This document shows positions 40,992 through 49,465 of a DNA stretch of 64,000 nucleotides, piece by piece. The notes below the pieces were generated by a model, which was given only the letters and a program-made list of their open reading frames with translations, made no database searches and was not told the origin of the DNA. The stretch spans positions 62,001 through 126,000 of the forward strand of contig NZ_JAFMSY010000005.1 of the NCBI RefSeq assembly GCF_017916455.1, written 5' to 3'. This stretch comes from Nocardioides xinjiangensis (GTDB lineage Bacteria; Actinomycetota; Actinomycetes; Propionibacteriales; Nocardioidaceae). Positions within the stretch are counted from its first letter, which is position 1. Every line of letters begins with the position of its first letter. A program made the position numbers and the translations under genes.

Positions 40992-42208
40992 TTGGCCTCC
41001 TGGGCGGGGAGCCGGAAGATCGCACGCACCAGCGGAGGCGCGGCGAGGAAGAGGACGATCAGCGACTGGACCACGAGCACCAGGTCGACCGAGATGTTCT
41101 CCGAGGCCTGCATGGTGAAGCCGCCGGCCTTGAACGCGCCGAACAGCAGTCCCGCGGCCAGGATCCCGAGCGGGCGGGACCGGCCGAGGAGGGCCACGGT
41201 GATGGCGTCGAACCCGATCGAGGCGTCGAGGTCGAGCGAGACGCCGCTGGAGACGGTGCCGAGCACCTGGTTGACGCCCGCGAGCCCGAGCAGGGACCCC
41301 GCCACCATCATGACCACGGTGTACGTGCGCCCGACGTTGATGCCGGAGGCGCGGGCCGCGTGGGGGTTCTCGCCGACCGCGCGGATGCGGTAGCCGAGGG
41401 TGGACCGGTTGAGCAGCCACCACACCACGCCCACGGCGACGAGGGCGAGGACGAACCCCAGGTGGAGGTTGAACTGCTCGCCGAGCACCCGGGGGAGGGT
41501 CGCCGTCTCCTTCATGGGCGGCGACTTGGGGTTCACCGAACCCGGCGTCTTGAGCAGCCAGTCCTTGGTGAGCGCCCAGAACAGCAGGTAGTAGGCGACG
41601 TAGTTGAGCATGATCGTGACGATCACCTCGTGGGCGCCGGTGCGCGCCTTGAGGAGGCCGGCGATGCCGCCCCACAGGGCGCCGGCCACCATGCCGACCA
41701 CGATCGCGAGCGGCAGGTGGACGATCGTCGGCAGGTCGAGCTGGAAGCCGACGTAGCCGGCCGCGCCACCGGCGATGAGCATCTGGCCGCGACCGCCGAT
41801 GTTGAACAGCGCCGCGCGGAACGCCAGGCCCACGCCGAGCCCACCGAGGATCAGCGGTCCGGCGAACTTCAGGGTCTCGGTCAGCGGGCGCCACTGCTGG
41901 GCGGGGTCGGCGAGGTTGTAGTTGAAGATCGCGCCGCGGAACATCGCGCTGTACGCACCCGACACGGCGTCCCACAGGGCGGTGAGGAAGTCGGAGGGGC
42001 GAGCGGTGAGGTACCCCGCGGTCTCGCGGACGGTCTCGTCGGTCGCCGCGATCATCACCGAGCCGACGAAGACGGCGAGGAGCACCGCGAGCACGCCGGC
42101 CAGCGCATCGCCCGAGACGATCTCGCGCAGCACCGACCGCGACCGCTCCGGCGGCACCCCGGAATCCTCGGCCCGGTCCACCTCGGGGGTGGCGGGTGGG
42201 GTCTTCAC
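40988..42208 (-). CDS. ABC transporter permease, nucleoside (BMP) type, first permease
   Basis: The product has 406 residues. The first helix (ALAGVLAVLLAVFVGSVMIA) is followed by an external loop and the family core (GPLILGGLGVGLAFRAALFNIGGRGQMLIAGG). The coupling segment YRIRAVGENPHAARASGINVGRTY corresponds to that of the second permease, so the two form the heterodimeric channel. The start overlaps the ATPase stop by 4 bp. Order ATPase-permease-permease with the binding protein upstream is standard for guanosine or general nucleoside importers. Confidence 0.92.
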   Translation of the reverse strand: MKTPPATPEVDRAEDSGVPPERSRSVLREIVSGDALAGVLAVLLAVFVGSVMIAATDETVRETAGYLTARPSDFLTALWDAVSGAYSAMFRGAIFNYNLADPAQQWRPLTETLKFAGPLILGGLGVGLAFRAALFNIGGRGQMLIAGGAAGYVGFQLDLPTIVHLPLAIVVGMVAGALWGGIAGLLKARTGAHEVIVTIMLNYVAYYLLFWALTKDWLLKTPGSVNPKSPPMKETATLPRVLGEQFNLHLGFVLALVAVGVVWWLLNRSTLGYRIRAVGENPHAARASGINVGRTYTVVMMVAGSLLGLAGVNQVLGTVSSGVSLDLDASIGFDAITVALLGRSRPLGILAAGLLFGAFKAGGFTMQASENISVDLVLVVQSLIVLFLAAPPLVRAIFRLPAQEAK

Positions 42209-43728
42209 GCGACCACGTCCTTCAGGTCCTTCGGGCGTTCGCCGGTCATCATGAGTCCGAGGGTCTCGCGGGGGGTGTCGGCCGGCACGATGCCGACGAC
42301 CCGGCCGCGGTAGAGCACCATGATCCGGTCGGCGAGCGCGACCACCTCGTCGAGCTCGGTGGAGACCACGAGGACCGGGATCCGGCTGTCGCGGGTCGCG
42401 ACGATCTGCTTGTGGATGAACTCGATCGAGCCGACGTCGACGCCGCGGGTCGGCTGGGCCGCGACGAGCAGGCGCAGGTCGCGGGAGAGCTCGCGGGCCA
42501 CGACGACCTTCTGCTGGTTGCCGCCGGAGAGGTTCGCGGCGAGCGAGTCGATGTCGCGGGCGCGGACGTCGTACTCCTTGAGCTTCTTCTCCGCGAAGGC
42601 GCGCAGGGCGCCGAGCCGCAGGGAGCCGTTCTTGACGAACGGGGACCGGAAGCTGCGGTTCAGCATGAGGTTCTCGGCGATGGTGAAGCCGGGGACCAGC
42701 CCGTCGACCTGGCGGTCCTCGGGGATGAACCCGACGCCCGCGTCGAGGATCTTGCGGGTGGTCCGGCCGACCAGCTCGACGCCGTCGAGGGTGATGGAGC
42801 CGCTGACGTCGTCCTGCAGGCCGAGCAGGGCCTCGGTGAGCTCGGTCTGGCCGTTGCCCTGCACACCGGCGACGGCGAGCACCTCGCCGGCCCGGATCGT
42901 GAAGCTGATGCCGTCGACCTGGGTGTGCCCGGCGACGTCGACGACGCGGAGGTCGCGGACCACGAGAGCGTCCTCGCCCAGCGTCGGCGCGTCCTTGTGC
43001 ACCACCAGCTCGACCGGGCGGCCGACCATCATCGAGGCGAGCTCGGCGTTGCTGGCCTTGGGGTCCGCCTCGCCGACGACCTTGCCGTGGCGGATCACGG
43101 TGATCCGGTCGGCGACCTCGCGGACCTCGCGCAGCTTGTGGGTGATGAACACGATGGCCTTCCCGGCCTCGCGGAGCTGGCGCATGATGTCCATCAGCTC
43201 GTCGGTCTCCTGCGGGGTGAGGACCGCGGTGGGCTCGTCGAAGACGAGCAGCTCGGCGTCGCGGGAGAGGGCCTTGATGATCTCCACGCGCTGCTGGACG
43301 CCGACGGGCAGATCCTCGACGACCGCGTCGGGCCGGACGTGGAAGCCGAAGCGCTCCGAGATCTCGGTGACCCGTGCGCTGGCGGCCTCGAGGTCGAGCG
43401 TGCCCGCGAAGCCGGTCGTCTCGTTGCCGAGCATGACGTTCTCGGCGACGGTGAAAACCGGGATGAGCATGAAGTGCTGGTGGACCATGCCGATGCCGGC
43501 GGCCATCGCGTCACCCGGTCCGGTGAAGTGCTGGACCTCGCCGTCGAGCTCGATCTCGCCCTCGTCGGCCTTGTAGAGCCCGTAGAGGACGTTCATCAGG
43601 GTCGACTTGCCCGCACCGTTCTCGCCGAGGAGGCAGTGGATCTCGCCGGGCTCGACCGTGAGGGAGATCGAGTCGTTGGCCACCACGCTGCCGAAGCGCT
43701 TGGTGATGCCTCGCAGGACGAGTCTCAT
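42205..43728 (-). CDS. ABC transporter ATPase with two nucleotide-binding domains, nucleoside type
   Basis: The product has 507 residues carrying both ATPase domains. Domain 1 has a full Walker A (GENGAGKST, about 37-45), Q-loop VHQHFMLIPVFTV, a signature-like LPVGVQQRVEI and Walker B LLVFDEPTAVL. Domain 2 has the degenerate Walker A GVQGNGQTEL and signature LSGGNQQKVVVAREL, the asymmetry typical of sugar/nucleoside importers (YufO, RbsA). The ATG at 43728 has TAGGAT 8 nt upstream, so the membrane components may be transcribed apart from the binding protein. Confidence 0.94.
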   Translation of the reverse strand: MRLVLRGITKRFGSVVANDSISLTVEPGEIHCLLGENGAGKSTLMNVLYGLYKADEGEIELDGEVQHFTGPGDAMAAGIGMVHQHFMLIPVFTVAENVMLGNETTGFAGTLDLEAASARVTEISERFGFHVRPDAVVEDLPVGVQQRVEIIKALSRDAELLVFDEPTAVLTPQETDELMDIMRQLREAGKAIVFITHKLREVREVADRITVIRHGKVVGEADPKASNAELASMMVGRPVELVVHKDAPTLGEDALVVRDLRVVDVAGHTQVDGISFTIRAGEVLAVAGVQGNGQTELTEALLGLQDDVSGSITLDGVELVGRTTRKILDAGVGFIPEDRQVDGLVPGFTIAENLMLNRSFRSPFVKNGSLRLGALRAFAEKKLKEYDVRARDIDSLAANLSGGNQQKVVVARELSRDLRLLVAAQPTRGVDVGSIEFIHKQIVATRDSRIPVLVVSTELDEVVALADRIMVLYRGRVVGIVPADTPRETLGLMMTGERPKDLKDVVA

Positions 43729-43736
43729 GGCATCGC

Positions 43737-43742
43737 ATCCTA
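43737..43742 (-). promoter_or_regulatory. Possible -10 box before the nucleoside ABC ATPase gene
   Basis: On the minus strand TAGGAT ends 8 nt before the ATG at 43728. With the hairpin at 43806 it suggests separate expression of the binding protein and the transporter genes. Confidence 0.4.
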
Positions 43743-43805
43743 GGGGTCGGAATGGTCGGGAGGTCGGTCCCGGGGTCTGGTACGGCGGCGCGGTCCGGCA
43801 CGGAA

Positions 43806-43837
43806 GAGGGAGGCCGACGGTTCCGTCGGCCTCCCTC
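43806..43837 (-). terminator. Hairpin between the BMP lipoprotein and ABC ATPase genes
   Basis: GAGGGAGGCCGACG pairs perfectly with CGTCGGCCTCCCTC around a 4-nt loop, 22 bp after the lipoprotein stop. It likely terminates or stabilises the abundant binding-protein mRNA while some transcripts read into the transporter genes. Confidence 0.75.
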
Positions 43838-43858
43838 CGTGGTGGAGCGTGCGGGTGG

Positions 43859-44974
43859 TCAGCCCAGGTAGGACTTCACCTCGATGGAGCCGTCGATGAT
43901 GCCGGCCTTGACCTCGTCGAGCTCAGCGGCGAGCTCGGGGTTCACCTTGTCCTCGAAGTTGTGGAACGGCGCGATGCCGACGCCCTCGTTCTCCAGGGTC
44001 CCGACGTAGGGCTCGAAGTCGAAGTTGTCCTCGCCCGCGGCCTTGACGGCCTCGTAGGTGGAGACCTTCATGCCCTTGAGGATCGACGTCAGGACGTAGT
44101 CCTGGGTGGACGGGTCGGTCTCGTAGAGGTCGGCGTCCACGCCGATCATGGCGATGTCCTTGCCGGAGTCCTCGATCGCGGTGATCGCGCCCTGGTAGAT
44201 CGGGCCACCGACGGGCAGGATGACGTCGACGTCCTGGTCGAGGATCTGCTTGGCGGTGCTGGTCGCGGCCTCGTTGGCCTCGAAGCCACCGGTGAAGGAG
44301 CCGTTCTCGCCGTCCCAGCCGACGACCTCGACGTCCTTGCCCTTCTCCTCGGCGTAGTACTCGGCGCCCTGCTTGAAGCCGTCCATGAAGATCGTGACGG
44401 TGGGGAAGGGCATGCCGCCGAAGGTGCCGACCTTGCCGGTCTTGGTGTAGTCGGCAGCGGCGTAGCCGGCCAGGAACGCAGCCTGGGCGGTGTCGTAGAG
44501 CAGCGGCTTGATGTTGGGCTCGTCGGCCTCGCCGTCGAACGTGGCACCGTCGTCGCCGCCGTCGGCGGCGTCGTCGATGAGGACGTACTCGATGTCCGGG
44601 TTGGCGGCGGCCGACTCCTTGGTGGCCGAGGCGAGCGCGAAGCCGACGGTCACGATGACGTCGCAGCCCTGTCCGACCAGGCTCTCCAGGTTGGGGCCGT
44701 AGTCGTTCTCGCTGTTGGACTCGACGGAGATGAGCTCGGTGCCGAGCTCCTCGGCGGCCTGCTCGGCCCCCTCGAAGCCGAGCTGGTTGAACGACTTGTC
44801 GTCGAAACCGCCGGCGTCGGAGACGATGCACGGCTGGAAGTCGCTGGTGGCCGAGCTGCCCTCGCTCCCGCTCCCGGTGTTGGTCTCCTCCTCGGGCGCG
44901 TCACCACACGCAGCCAGGGTCGCGGCCGCGAGCATGGCCACGAGGCCGCTCGAGACGACCTTCCTCGTCTTCAC
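43859..44974 (-). CDS. BMP-family nucleoside-binding lipoprotein
   Basis: The product has 371 residues. The lipoprotein signal MKTRKVVSSGLVAMLAAATLAAC has lipobox LAAC (Cys23), and an acidic Ser/Gly linker follows. The domain is PnrA/Med-like, with SDAGGFDDKSFNQLGFEGAEQA, VGFALASATKESAAANPDIEYVLID, KVGTFGGMPFPTVTIFMDGFKQGA and VILPVGGPIYQGA. It delivers purine or other nucleosides to the ABC importer. GGAGG sits upstream. GTG 44974 (8-nt spacing) is chosen over an adjacent GTG at 44977. Longer frames run into cdd and are not real. Confidence 0.93.
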   Translation of the reverse strand: MKTRKVVSSGLVAMLAAATLAACGDAPEEETNTGSGSEGSSATSDFQPCIVSDAGGFDDKSFNQLGFEGAEQAAEELGTELISVESNSENDYGPNLESLVGQGCDVIVTVGFALASATKESAAANPDIEYVLIDDAADGGDDGATFDGEADEPNIKPLLYDTAQAAFLAGYAAADYTKTGKVGTFGGMPFPTVTIFMDGFKQGAEYYAEEKGKDVEVVGWDGENGSFTGGFEANEAATSTAKQILDQDVDVILPVGGPIYQGAITAIEDSGKDIAMIGVDADLYETDPSTQDYVLTSILKGMKVSTYEAVKAAGEDNFDFEPYVGTLENEGVGIAPFHNFEDKVNPELAAELDEVKAGIIDGSIEVKSYLG

Positions 44975-45148
44975 CACAAATGCCTCCAAGTTCGTGCCCC
45001 TGGGATGGGGTCTCTTCCGGGGAGCATGATGCCTGCCGCTTCGCACCCCGTCACGGGGTTCGCGACCTTTGAAATGCGTTTGAGACCAAAAACCCGCCGG
45101 ACGACTTTCGGCCGATCCTGCCGATGACCGCCGGTTCGTTCCATGCGC

Positions 45149-45154
45149 CATAGT
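45149..45154 (+). promoter_or_regulatory. Probable -10 box of the cdd-deoA transcript
   Basis: CATAGT ends 6 nt before the GTG at 45161, with no ribosome-binding site. This supports 45161 rather than 45143 as the cdd start. Confidence 0.5.
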
Positions 45155-45160
45155 TGCCGC

Positions 45161-45637
45161 GTGAGCGACAGGCTGGAGCAGGGTGACTGGGACGAGCTGC
45201 GGGCGGCCGCCGTCGAGGCGATGGGGCGGGCCTACGCGCCCTACTCGGGCTACCCCGTGGGCGCGGCGGCGCTGGTCGACGACGGCCGCGTCGTCGTCGG
45301 CTGCAACGTCGAGAACGCGGCGTACGGGGTGGCGCTCTGCGCGGAGTGCGGCCTGGTCTCGCAGCTGCACGCCAGTGGCGGCGGCCGGCTGACCCACTTC
45401 GTGTGCGTCAACGGCGCGGGCGAGGTCATCATGCCGTGCGGGCGGTGCCGCCAGCTCCTCCACGAGCACGGCGGGCGCGACCTGCTGCTGTGGACGGTCT
45501 CGGGCGTCAAGCCGATGTCCGAGGTGCTCCCCGACGCCTTCGGGCCCGAGGATCTGGCCGCCGTCGCCCCTGCCGCCCTCGAGACCCTGGACCCGGCCGG
45601 AGACGCGGCCCCCCGTGACCCGGAAGGAACCCCGTAG
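45161..45637 (+). CDS. cdd: Cytidine deaminase
   Basis: Hydrolytic deamination of cytidine and deoxycytidine to uridine and deoxyuridine. The product has 158 residues. The zinc site is complete: CAE in CNVENAAYGVALCAECG and PCGRCRQ, with the catalytic glutamate in CAE. PYSGYPVGAAAL and GCNVENAAYG are typical of the homotetrameric type. GTG 45161 is preferred to an ATG at 45143. It is divergent from the BMP transporter and overlaps deoA by one base (TAGTG). Confidence 0.95.
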   Translation: MSDRLEQGDWDELRAAAVEAMGRAYAPYSGYPVGAAALVDDGRVVVGCNVENAAYGVALCAECGLVSQLHASGGGRLTHFVCVNGAGEVIMPCGRCRQLLHEHGGRDLLLWTVSGVKPMSEVLPDAFGPEDLAAVAPAALETLDPAGDAAPRDPEGTP

Positions 45638-46917
45638 TGGCCGCACACGACGCCGTCGAGGTGATCCTCGCCAAGCGCGACCAGCACGAGCTCACCGACA
45701 GCCAGATCGACTGGGTGATCGACGCCTACACCCGCGGGGAGGTCGCCGACGAGCAGATGTCGGCCCTCGCCATGGCCATCCTGCTCAACGGCATGGACCG
45801 CCGGGAGATCGCCCGCTGGACGGCGGCGATGATCGCCTCGGGCGAGCGCATGGACTTCGCCGCGCTCTCGCGCCCCACCGCCGACAAGCACAGCACCGGC
45901 GGTGTCGGCGACAAGATCACCCTGCCGCTGGCGCCGCTGGTCGCCGCGTGCGGTGTGGCGGTGCCCCAGCTGTCCGGCCGCGGCCTCGGCCACACCGGCG
46001 GCACGCTGGACAAGCTCGAGTCGGTCCCCGGCTGGCGGGCGGCGCTGAGCAACGAGGAGATGTTCGCGATCCTCGAGGACGTCGGCGCCGTCATCTGCGC
46101 GGCCGGTGACGGGCTCGCGCCCGCGGACAAGAAGCTGTACGCCCTGCGCGACGTGACGGGCACGGTCGAGGCGATCCCGCTGATCGCCAGCTCGATCATG
46201 AGCAAGAAGATCGCCGAGGGCACCGGCGCGCTGGTGCTCGACGTCAAGGTCGGCAGCGGCGCCTTCATGAAGGACGTCGACAGTGCGCGCGAGCTGGCCG
46301 AGACGATGGTCGCCCTCGGCACGGACGCCGGGGTGCACACCGTCGCCCTCCTCACCGACATGGCCACCCCGCTGGGCCTGACCGCGGGCAACGCCGTCGA
46401 GGTGCAGGAGTCGGTCGACGTGCTGGCCGGCGGTGGACCGGCCGACGTCGTCGAGCTGACCCTGGCGCTGGCGCGCGAGATGCTCGCCGGGGCGGGCCGC
46501 GACGACGTCGACCCCGCCGACAAGCTCGCCGACGGCTCGGCGATGGACGTCTGGAAGGCGATGATCCGCGCCCAGGGCGGCGACCCCGACGCGTCGCTGC
46601 CGCAGGCGAAGGAGTCGCACGTCGTGACCGCCCCCGCGAGCGGCACCCTGACGCGCCTCGACGCGATGGCGGTCGGCATGGCCGCCTGGCGCCTCGGCGC
46701 GGGGCGCGCGCGCAAGGAGGACCCGGTGCAGGCCGGGGCCGGCGTCGTCTGGCACGCGCGTCCGGGCGAGGAGGTCACCGAGGGCGAGCCCCTCTTCACC
46801 CTGCTCACCGACGAGCCCGAGCGCTTCGAGCGGGCCCTCGCCTCGCTGGAGGGCGGGTACGACATCGGTGACGGGCCGTTCGAGCCGGCGCCGCTGGTCA
46901 TCGACCGGATCTCCTAG
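45637..46917 (+). CDS. deoA: Thymidine / pyrimidine-nucleoside phosphorylase
   Basis: Phosphorolysis of thymidine, deoxyuridine or uridine to the base and (deoxy)ribose-1-phosphate. The product has 426 residues. Glycosyltransferase-family features are DEQMSALAMAILLNGMD, KHSTGGVGDKITLPLAPLVAACG, SGRGLGHTGGTLDKLESVPGWR, and KKIAEGTGALVLDVKVGSGAFMK for phosphate and substrate binding. It starts with GTG overlapping the cdd stop. Cdd product feeds directly into this enzyme. Deoxyribose-1-phosphate would go on to DeoC once a phosphopentomutase isomerises it; the hexomutase-family gene at 57613 is a possible but unproven candidate. Confidence 0.96.
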   Translation: MAAHDAVEVILAKRDQHELTDSQIDWVIDAYTRGEVADEQMSALAMAILLNGMDRREIARWTAAMIASGERMDFAALSRPTADKHSTGGVGDKITLPLAPLVAACGVAVPQLSGRGLGHTGGTLDKLESVPGWRAALSNEEMFAILEDVGAVICAAGDGLAPADKKLYALRDVTGTVEAIPLIASSIMSKKIAEGTGALVLDVKVGSGAFMKDVDSARELAETMVALGTDAGVHTVALLTDMATPLGLTAGNAVEVQESVDVLAGGGPADVVELTLALAREMLAGAGRDDVDPADKLADGSAMDVWKAMIRAQGGDPDASLPQAKESHVVTAPASGTLTRLDAMAVGMAAWRLGAGRARKEDPVQAGAGVVWHARPGEEVTEGEPLFTLLTDEPERFERALASLEGGYDIGDGPFEPAPLVIDRIS

Positions 46918-46963
46918 GCGGCGTCCGCCCCCGGGCCGGCGCCAGCGGACTCGCCGGTCCGCC

Positions 46964-47155
46964 GATCGCCCGGTAACGCCTCGAAAGGCGCGCTCCCGCC
47001 CCCACCGGTGAGGGCGGGAGTGCCTGGATGGGGGCGTTACCCGATCTAGGGCCCGGCTGCATCGGCCGGGGCGATCGCCCGGTAACGCCCCGGAACGCGC
47101 GCTCCCGTCCCCACCGGTGAGGGCGGGAGTGCCCGGATGGGGGGGGTTACCCGAT
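46964..47155. repeat. Two 83-nt nested-palindrome elements
   Basis: Copies at 46964-47046 and 47073-47155 lie 109 nt apart. Each has outer arms GATCG...GGTAACGCC pairing with GGCGTTACCCGATC, and an inner stem CTCCCGCCC / GGGCGGGAG closed over CACCGGTG, itself a palindrome. Copy 2 carries a T change in the inner left arm that leaves a G-T pair. They fill the 310-bp gap between the convergent 3' ends of deoA and the MaoC-like gene. The rest of the gap (47156-47227) is G-rich low-complexity sequence with no feature I can name. Unrelated in sequence to the 52-nt family. Confidence 0.88.
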
Positions 47156-47227
47156 TTCCGGGGCTGTGGCGGCGGCGGCGGGGGCGGCGGGCTGCGGCGG
47201 GCGCGGCGGGGGCGGGCGCCGTACCGC

Positions 47228-47680
47228 TCAGGCGAGGAGGAGGACGACGTGCGCGGCCACGCAGGCAGGCTTGTCCTGCCCCTCGATCTCGACGGTGTGC
47301 TCCACGACGAGCTGCTTGCCGGCCGGCAGGTCGCGCACCTCGCCGAAGCGCACGTGGGAGCGCAGCCTGCTGTCCACCGGCACCGGGCTCGGGAAGCGGA
47401 CCTTCTCGAGGCCGTAGTTGAGCCGCGCTCCCGGCGTCTCGAACGCGAAGACCTCGGAGGCGAAGTGGGGGAGCAGGCTGAGGGTGAGGAAGCCGTGGGC
47501 GATCGTGGAGCCGAACGGCCCCTCGCCGGCCGCCGCCACGTCGACGTGGATCCACTGGTGGTCGAGGGTCGCGTCGGCGAAGGCGTCGATGCGGGCCTGG
47601 TCGACGGTGAGCCACTCGCTGGTGCCGATGTCGGTCCCCGCGGCGGCCGCCACCTCGTCGAGCGTGGTGAAGGTGCGCAT
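47228..47680 (-). CDS. MaoC-like (R)-specific enoyl-CoA hydratase domain protein
   Basis: The product has 150 residues and a single hot-dog domain. The hydratase-2 motif is visible: [17 protein letters not shown] with catalytic Asp and His, then [14 protein letters not shown]. Related proteins hydrate enoyl-CoA or act on acyl-CoA intermediates in fatty-acid or steroid breakdown. It is a single gene with no acyl-CoA neighbours, so the pathway is unknown. TATCTT 6 nt before the ATG suggests a leaderless transcript divergent from add. Confidence 0.92.
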   Translation of the reverse strand: MRTFTTLDEVAAAAGTDIGTSEWLTVDQARIDAFADATLDHQWIHVDVAAAGEGPFGSTIAHGFLTLSLLPHFASEVFAFETPGARLNYGLEKVRFPSPVPVDSRLRSHVRFGEVRDLPAGKQLVVEHTVEIEGQDKPACVAAHVVLLLA

Positions 47681-47686
47681 GCCCCG

Positions 47687-47692
47687 AAGATA
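47687..47692 (-). promoter_or_regulatory. Probable -10 box of the MaoC-like gene
   Basis: On the minus strand TATCTT ends 6 nt before the ATG at 47680. No Shine-Dalgarno sequence is present. Confidence 0.6.
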
Positions 47693-47715
47693 GTCGCCCC
47701 TGCTTGGATGGGACG

Positions 47716-48789
47716 GTGACGACTCCTACCCGCGACCAGGTGCTGGCCGCCCCCAAGGTGCTGCTCCACGACCACCTCGACGGCGGCCTGCGCCCGCAGA
47801 CGATCGTCGAGCTCGCCGCGGACACCGGCCACGAGCTCCCGGCGCCCGACGCGGAGTCGCTCGGGCGCTGGTTCACCGAGTCGGCCGACTCCGGCTCGCT
47901 GGTGCGCTACCTCGAGACCTTCGACCACACCGTCGCGGTGATGCAGAACGGTCCCGCGATCGCCCGCGTCGCCCGCGAGTGCGTGGAGGACCTCGCCGCC
48001 GACGGCGTGGTCTACGCCGAGGTCCGCTACGCGCCCGAGCAGCACGTGAGCGGGGGGATGACGCTCGACGAGGTCGTCGCCGCGGTGCAGGAGGGCTTCG
48101 AGGAGGGCATGGCCGCCAGCGGCGGCAGGATCGTCGTACGCCAGCTGCTGACCGCGATGCGCCACCAGGCCCGGTCCATGGAGATCGCCGAGCTCGCGAT
48201 CGCGTGGCGCGACCGGGGCGTGGCCGGCTTCGACATCGCCGGCGCGGAGGCGGGCTTCCCGCCCACCCGCCACCTCGACGCCTTCGAGTACCTGCAGCGG
48301 GAGAACGCCCCCTTCACCATCCACGCCGGCGAGGCCTTCGGGCTGCCCTCGATCTGGGAGGCGATCCAGTGGTGCGGCGCCGACCGGCTCGGCCACGGCG
48401 TGCGGATCATCGACGACATCACCGTCGAGGACGACGGGTCGGTCCGGCTGGGCCGGCTTGCGGCGTACGTCCGCGACAAGCGCATCCCGCTCGAGATGTG
48501 CCCGAGCTCCAACATCCAGACCGGCGCGGCGGAGTCGTTCGAGCAGCACCCGATCGGTGTGCTGACCGACCTGCGCTTCCGGGTCACCGTGAACACCGAC
48601 AACAGGCTCATGAGCGACACCTCGATGACCCAGGAGATGCACCGCCTGGTCGAGACGTTCGACTACACGCTCGAGGACCTGCGCTGGTTCACGATCAACG
48701 CGATGAAGTCGGCGTTCCTGCCCTTCGACGAGCGGCTCGCGATCATCGACGAGGTCATCAAGCCGGGCTACGCCGCCCTCATCGGGTGA
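47716..48789 (+). CDS. add: Adenosine deaminase
   Basis: Converts adenosine and deoxyadenosine to inosine and deoxyinosine. The product has 357 residues and a zinc-dependent amidohydrolase barrel. The metal-binding HxH is in [12 protein letters not shown], the third histidine and catalytic glutamate are in [10 protein letters not shown], the next histidine is in DRLGHGVRI, and the zinc aspartate is in [10 protein letters not shown]. The GTG at 47716 is chosen, while a TTG at 47704 would add four residues. The 3' end overlaps the opposing kinase-like gene by 11 bp. Confidence 0.95.
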   Translation: MTTPTRDQVLAAPKVLLHDHLDGGLRPQTIVELAADTGHELPAPDAESLGRWFTESADSGSLVRYLETFDHTVAVMQNGPAIARVARECVEDLAADGVVYAEVRYAPEQHVSGGMTLDEVVAAVQEGFEEGMAASGGRIVVRQLLTAMRHQARSMEIAELAIAWRDRGVAGFDIAGAEAGFPPTRHLDAFEYLQRENAPFTIHAGEAFGLPSIWEAIQWCGADRLGHGVRIIDDITVEDDGSVRLGRLAAYVRDKRIPLEMCPSSNIQTGAAESFEQHPIGVLTDLRFRVTVNTDNRLMSDTSMTQEMHRLVETFDYTLEDLRWFTINAMKSAFLPFDERLAIIDEVIKPGYAALIG

Positions 48790-49369
48790 GCTCGGCGTAG
48801 GCCTGGTCGCCGGTCGCCCTGCGGCACCCCTGCCGGAGGGCGTGCGCCACGACCCGCTGCTGGTCGCGCATCAGCGCCGTCCCGCGGCGCAGCAGGACCA
48901 GCGGCGGCTTGCGGTGCTCGCGGAGGTCCCGGGTCAGGCGCCTCCAGAAGGTCACGAGCGGGTGCTGGGTGATGCAGTACGCCGCCGCCAGCAGGCCCTC
49001 CTCGCGGCACACGGCCACCACCTCCGGGGCGAAGATCCCCTCCGCCACGAACCTCGTGCTGCCACCGAGGTCGACCGTGCGCGAGCCGGAGCGGCCGTTG
49101 CGGGCGATCTCGTAGACCGGCACCTCGCTGCGCCCCGTCGCGCAGAGCTCGCGCAGGGCGGCGAGGGCGTCGGCCTCGTGCCAGGAGTCCGGGTGGTCCC
49201 AGTCCACCAGGCCGGCGTTGGCGCCGGTCTGGATGCGCGGGAGGGTCGGGTCGTCGCCGTCCTTGTAGAAGTCGTCGAGGCGCAGGACGGGTAGTCCCAG
49301 GCGCTTCGCGAGCCGGGACTTCCCGGCGCCGCTGGGGCCGGCCAGGACGACGACCTGGGCTGTGCTCAT
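48779..49369 (-). CDS. Uridine kinase-like P-loop kinase
   Basis: The product has 196 residues. Walker [18 protein letters not shown] is near the N-terminus, followed by [16 protein letters not shown], the substrate-binding aspartate/tyrosine signature of uridine/cytidine kinases, and [19 protein letters not shown] corresponds to the Walker B-like strand. It is shorter than E. coli Udk (213 residues). The context of add, cdd and deoA supports a nucleoside substrate. ATG at 49369; longer frames upstream are antisense to the VWA gene. Confidence 0.87.
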   Translation of the reverse strand: MSTAQVVVLAGPSGAGKSRLAKRLGLPVLRLDDFYKDGDDPTLPRIQTGANAGLVDWDHPDSWHEADALAALRELCATGRSEVPVYEIARNGRSGSRTVDLGGSTRFVAEGIFAPEVVAVCREEGLLAAAYCITQHPLVTFWRRLTRDLREHRKPPLVLLRRGTALMRDQQRVVAHALRQGCRRATGDQAYAELTR

Positions 49370-49465
49370 TCGGTGCGGACTCTTTTCCTGGTTCGGCCAC
49401 GGACGATCGGGCTGGAGATTAGTCTCGCGCAGACCCTCGACCGACACCTCTGTGGGAGGACCCTC

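Noticed and set aside
43859..45646. Extended BMP lipoprotein frame of 595 codons
   Set aside because: It runs antisense through cdd. The lipoprotein signal and the GGAGG site place the start near 44974.
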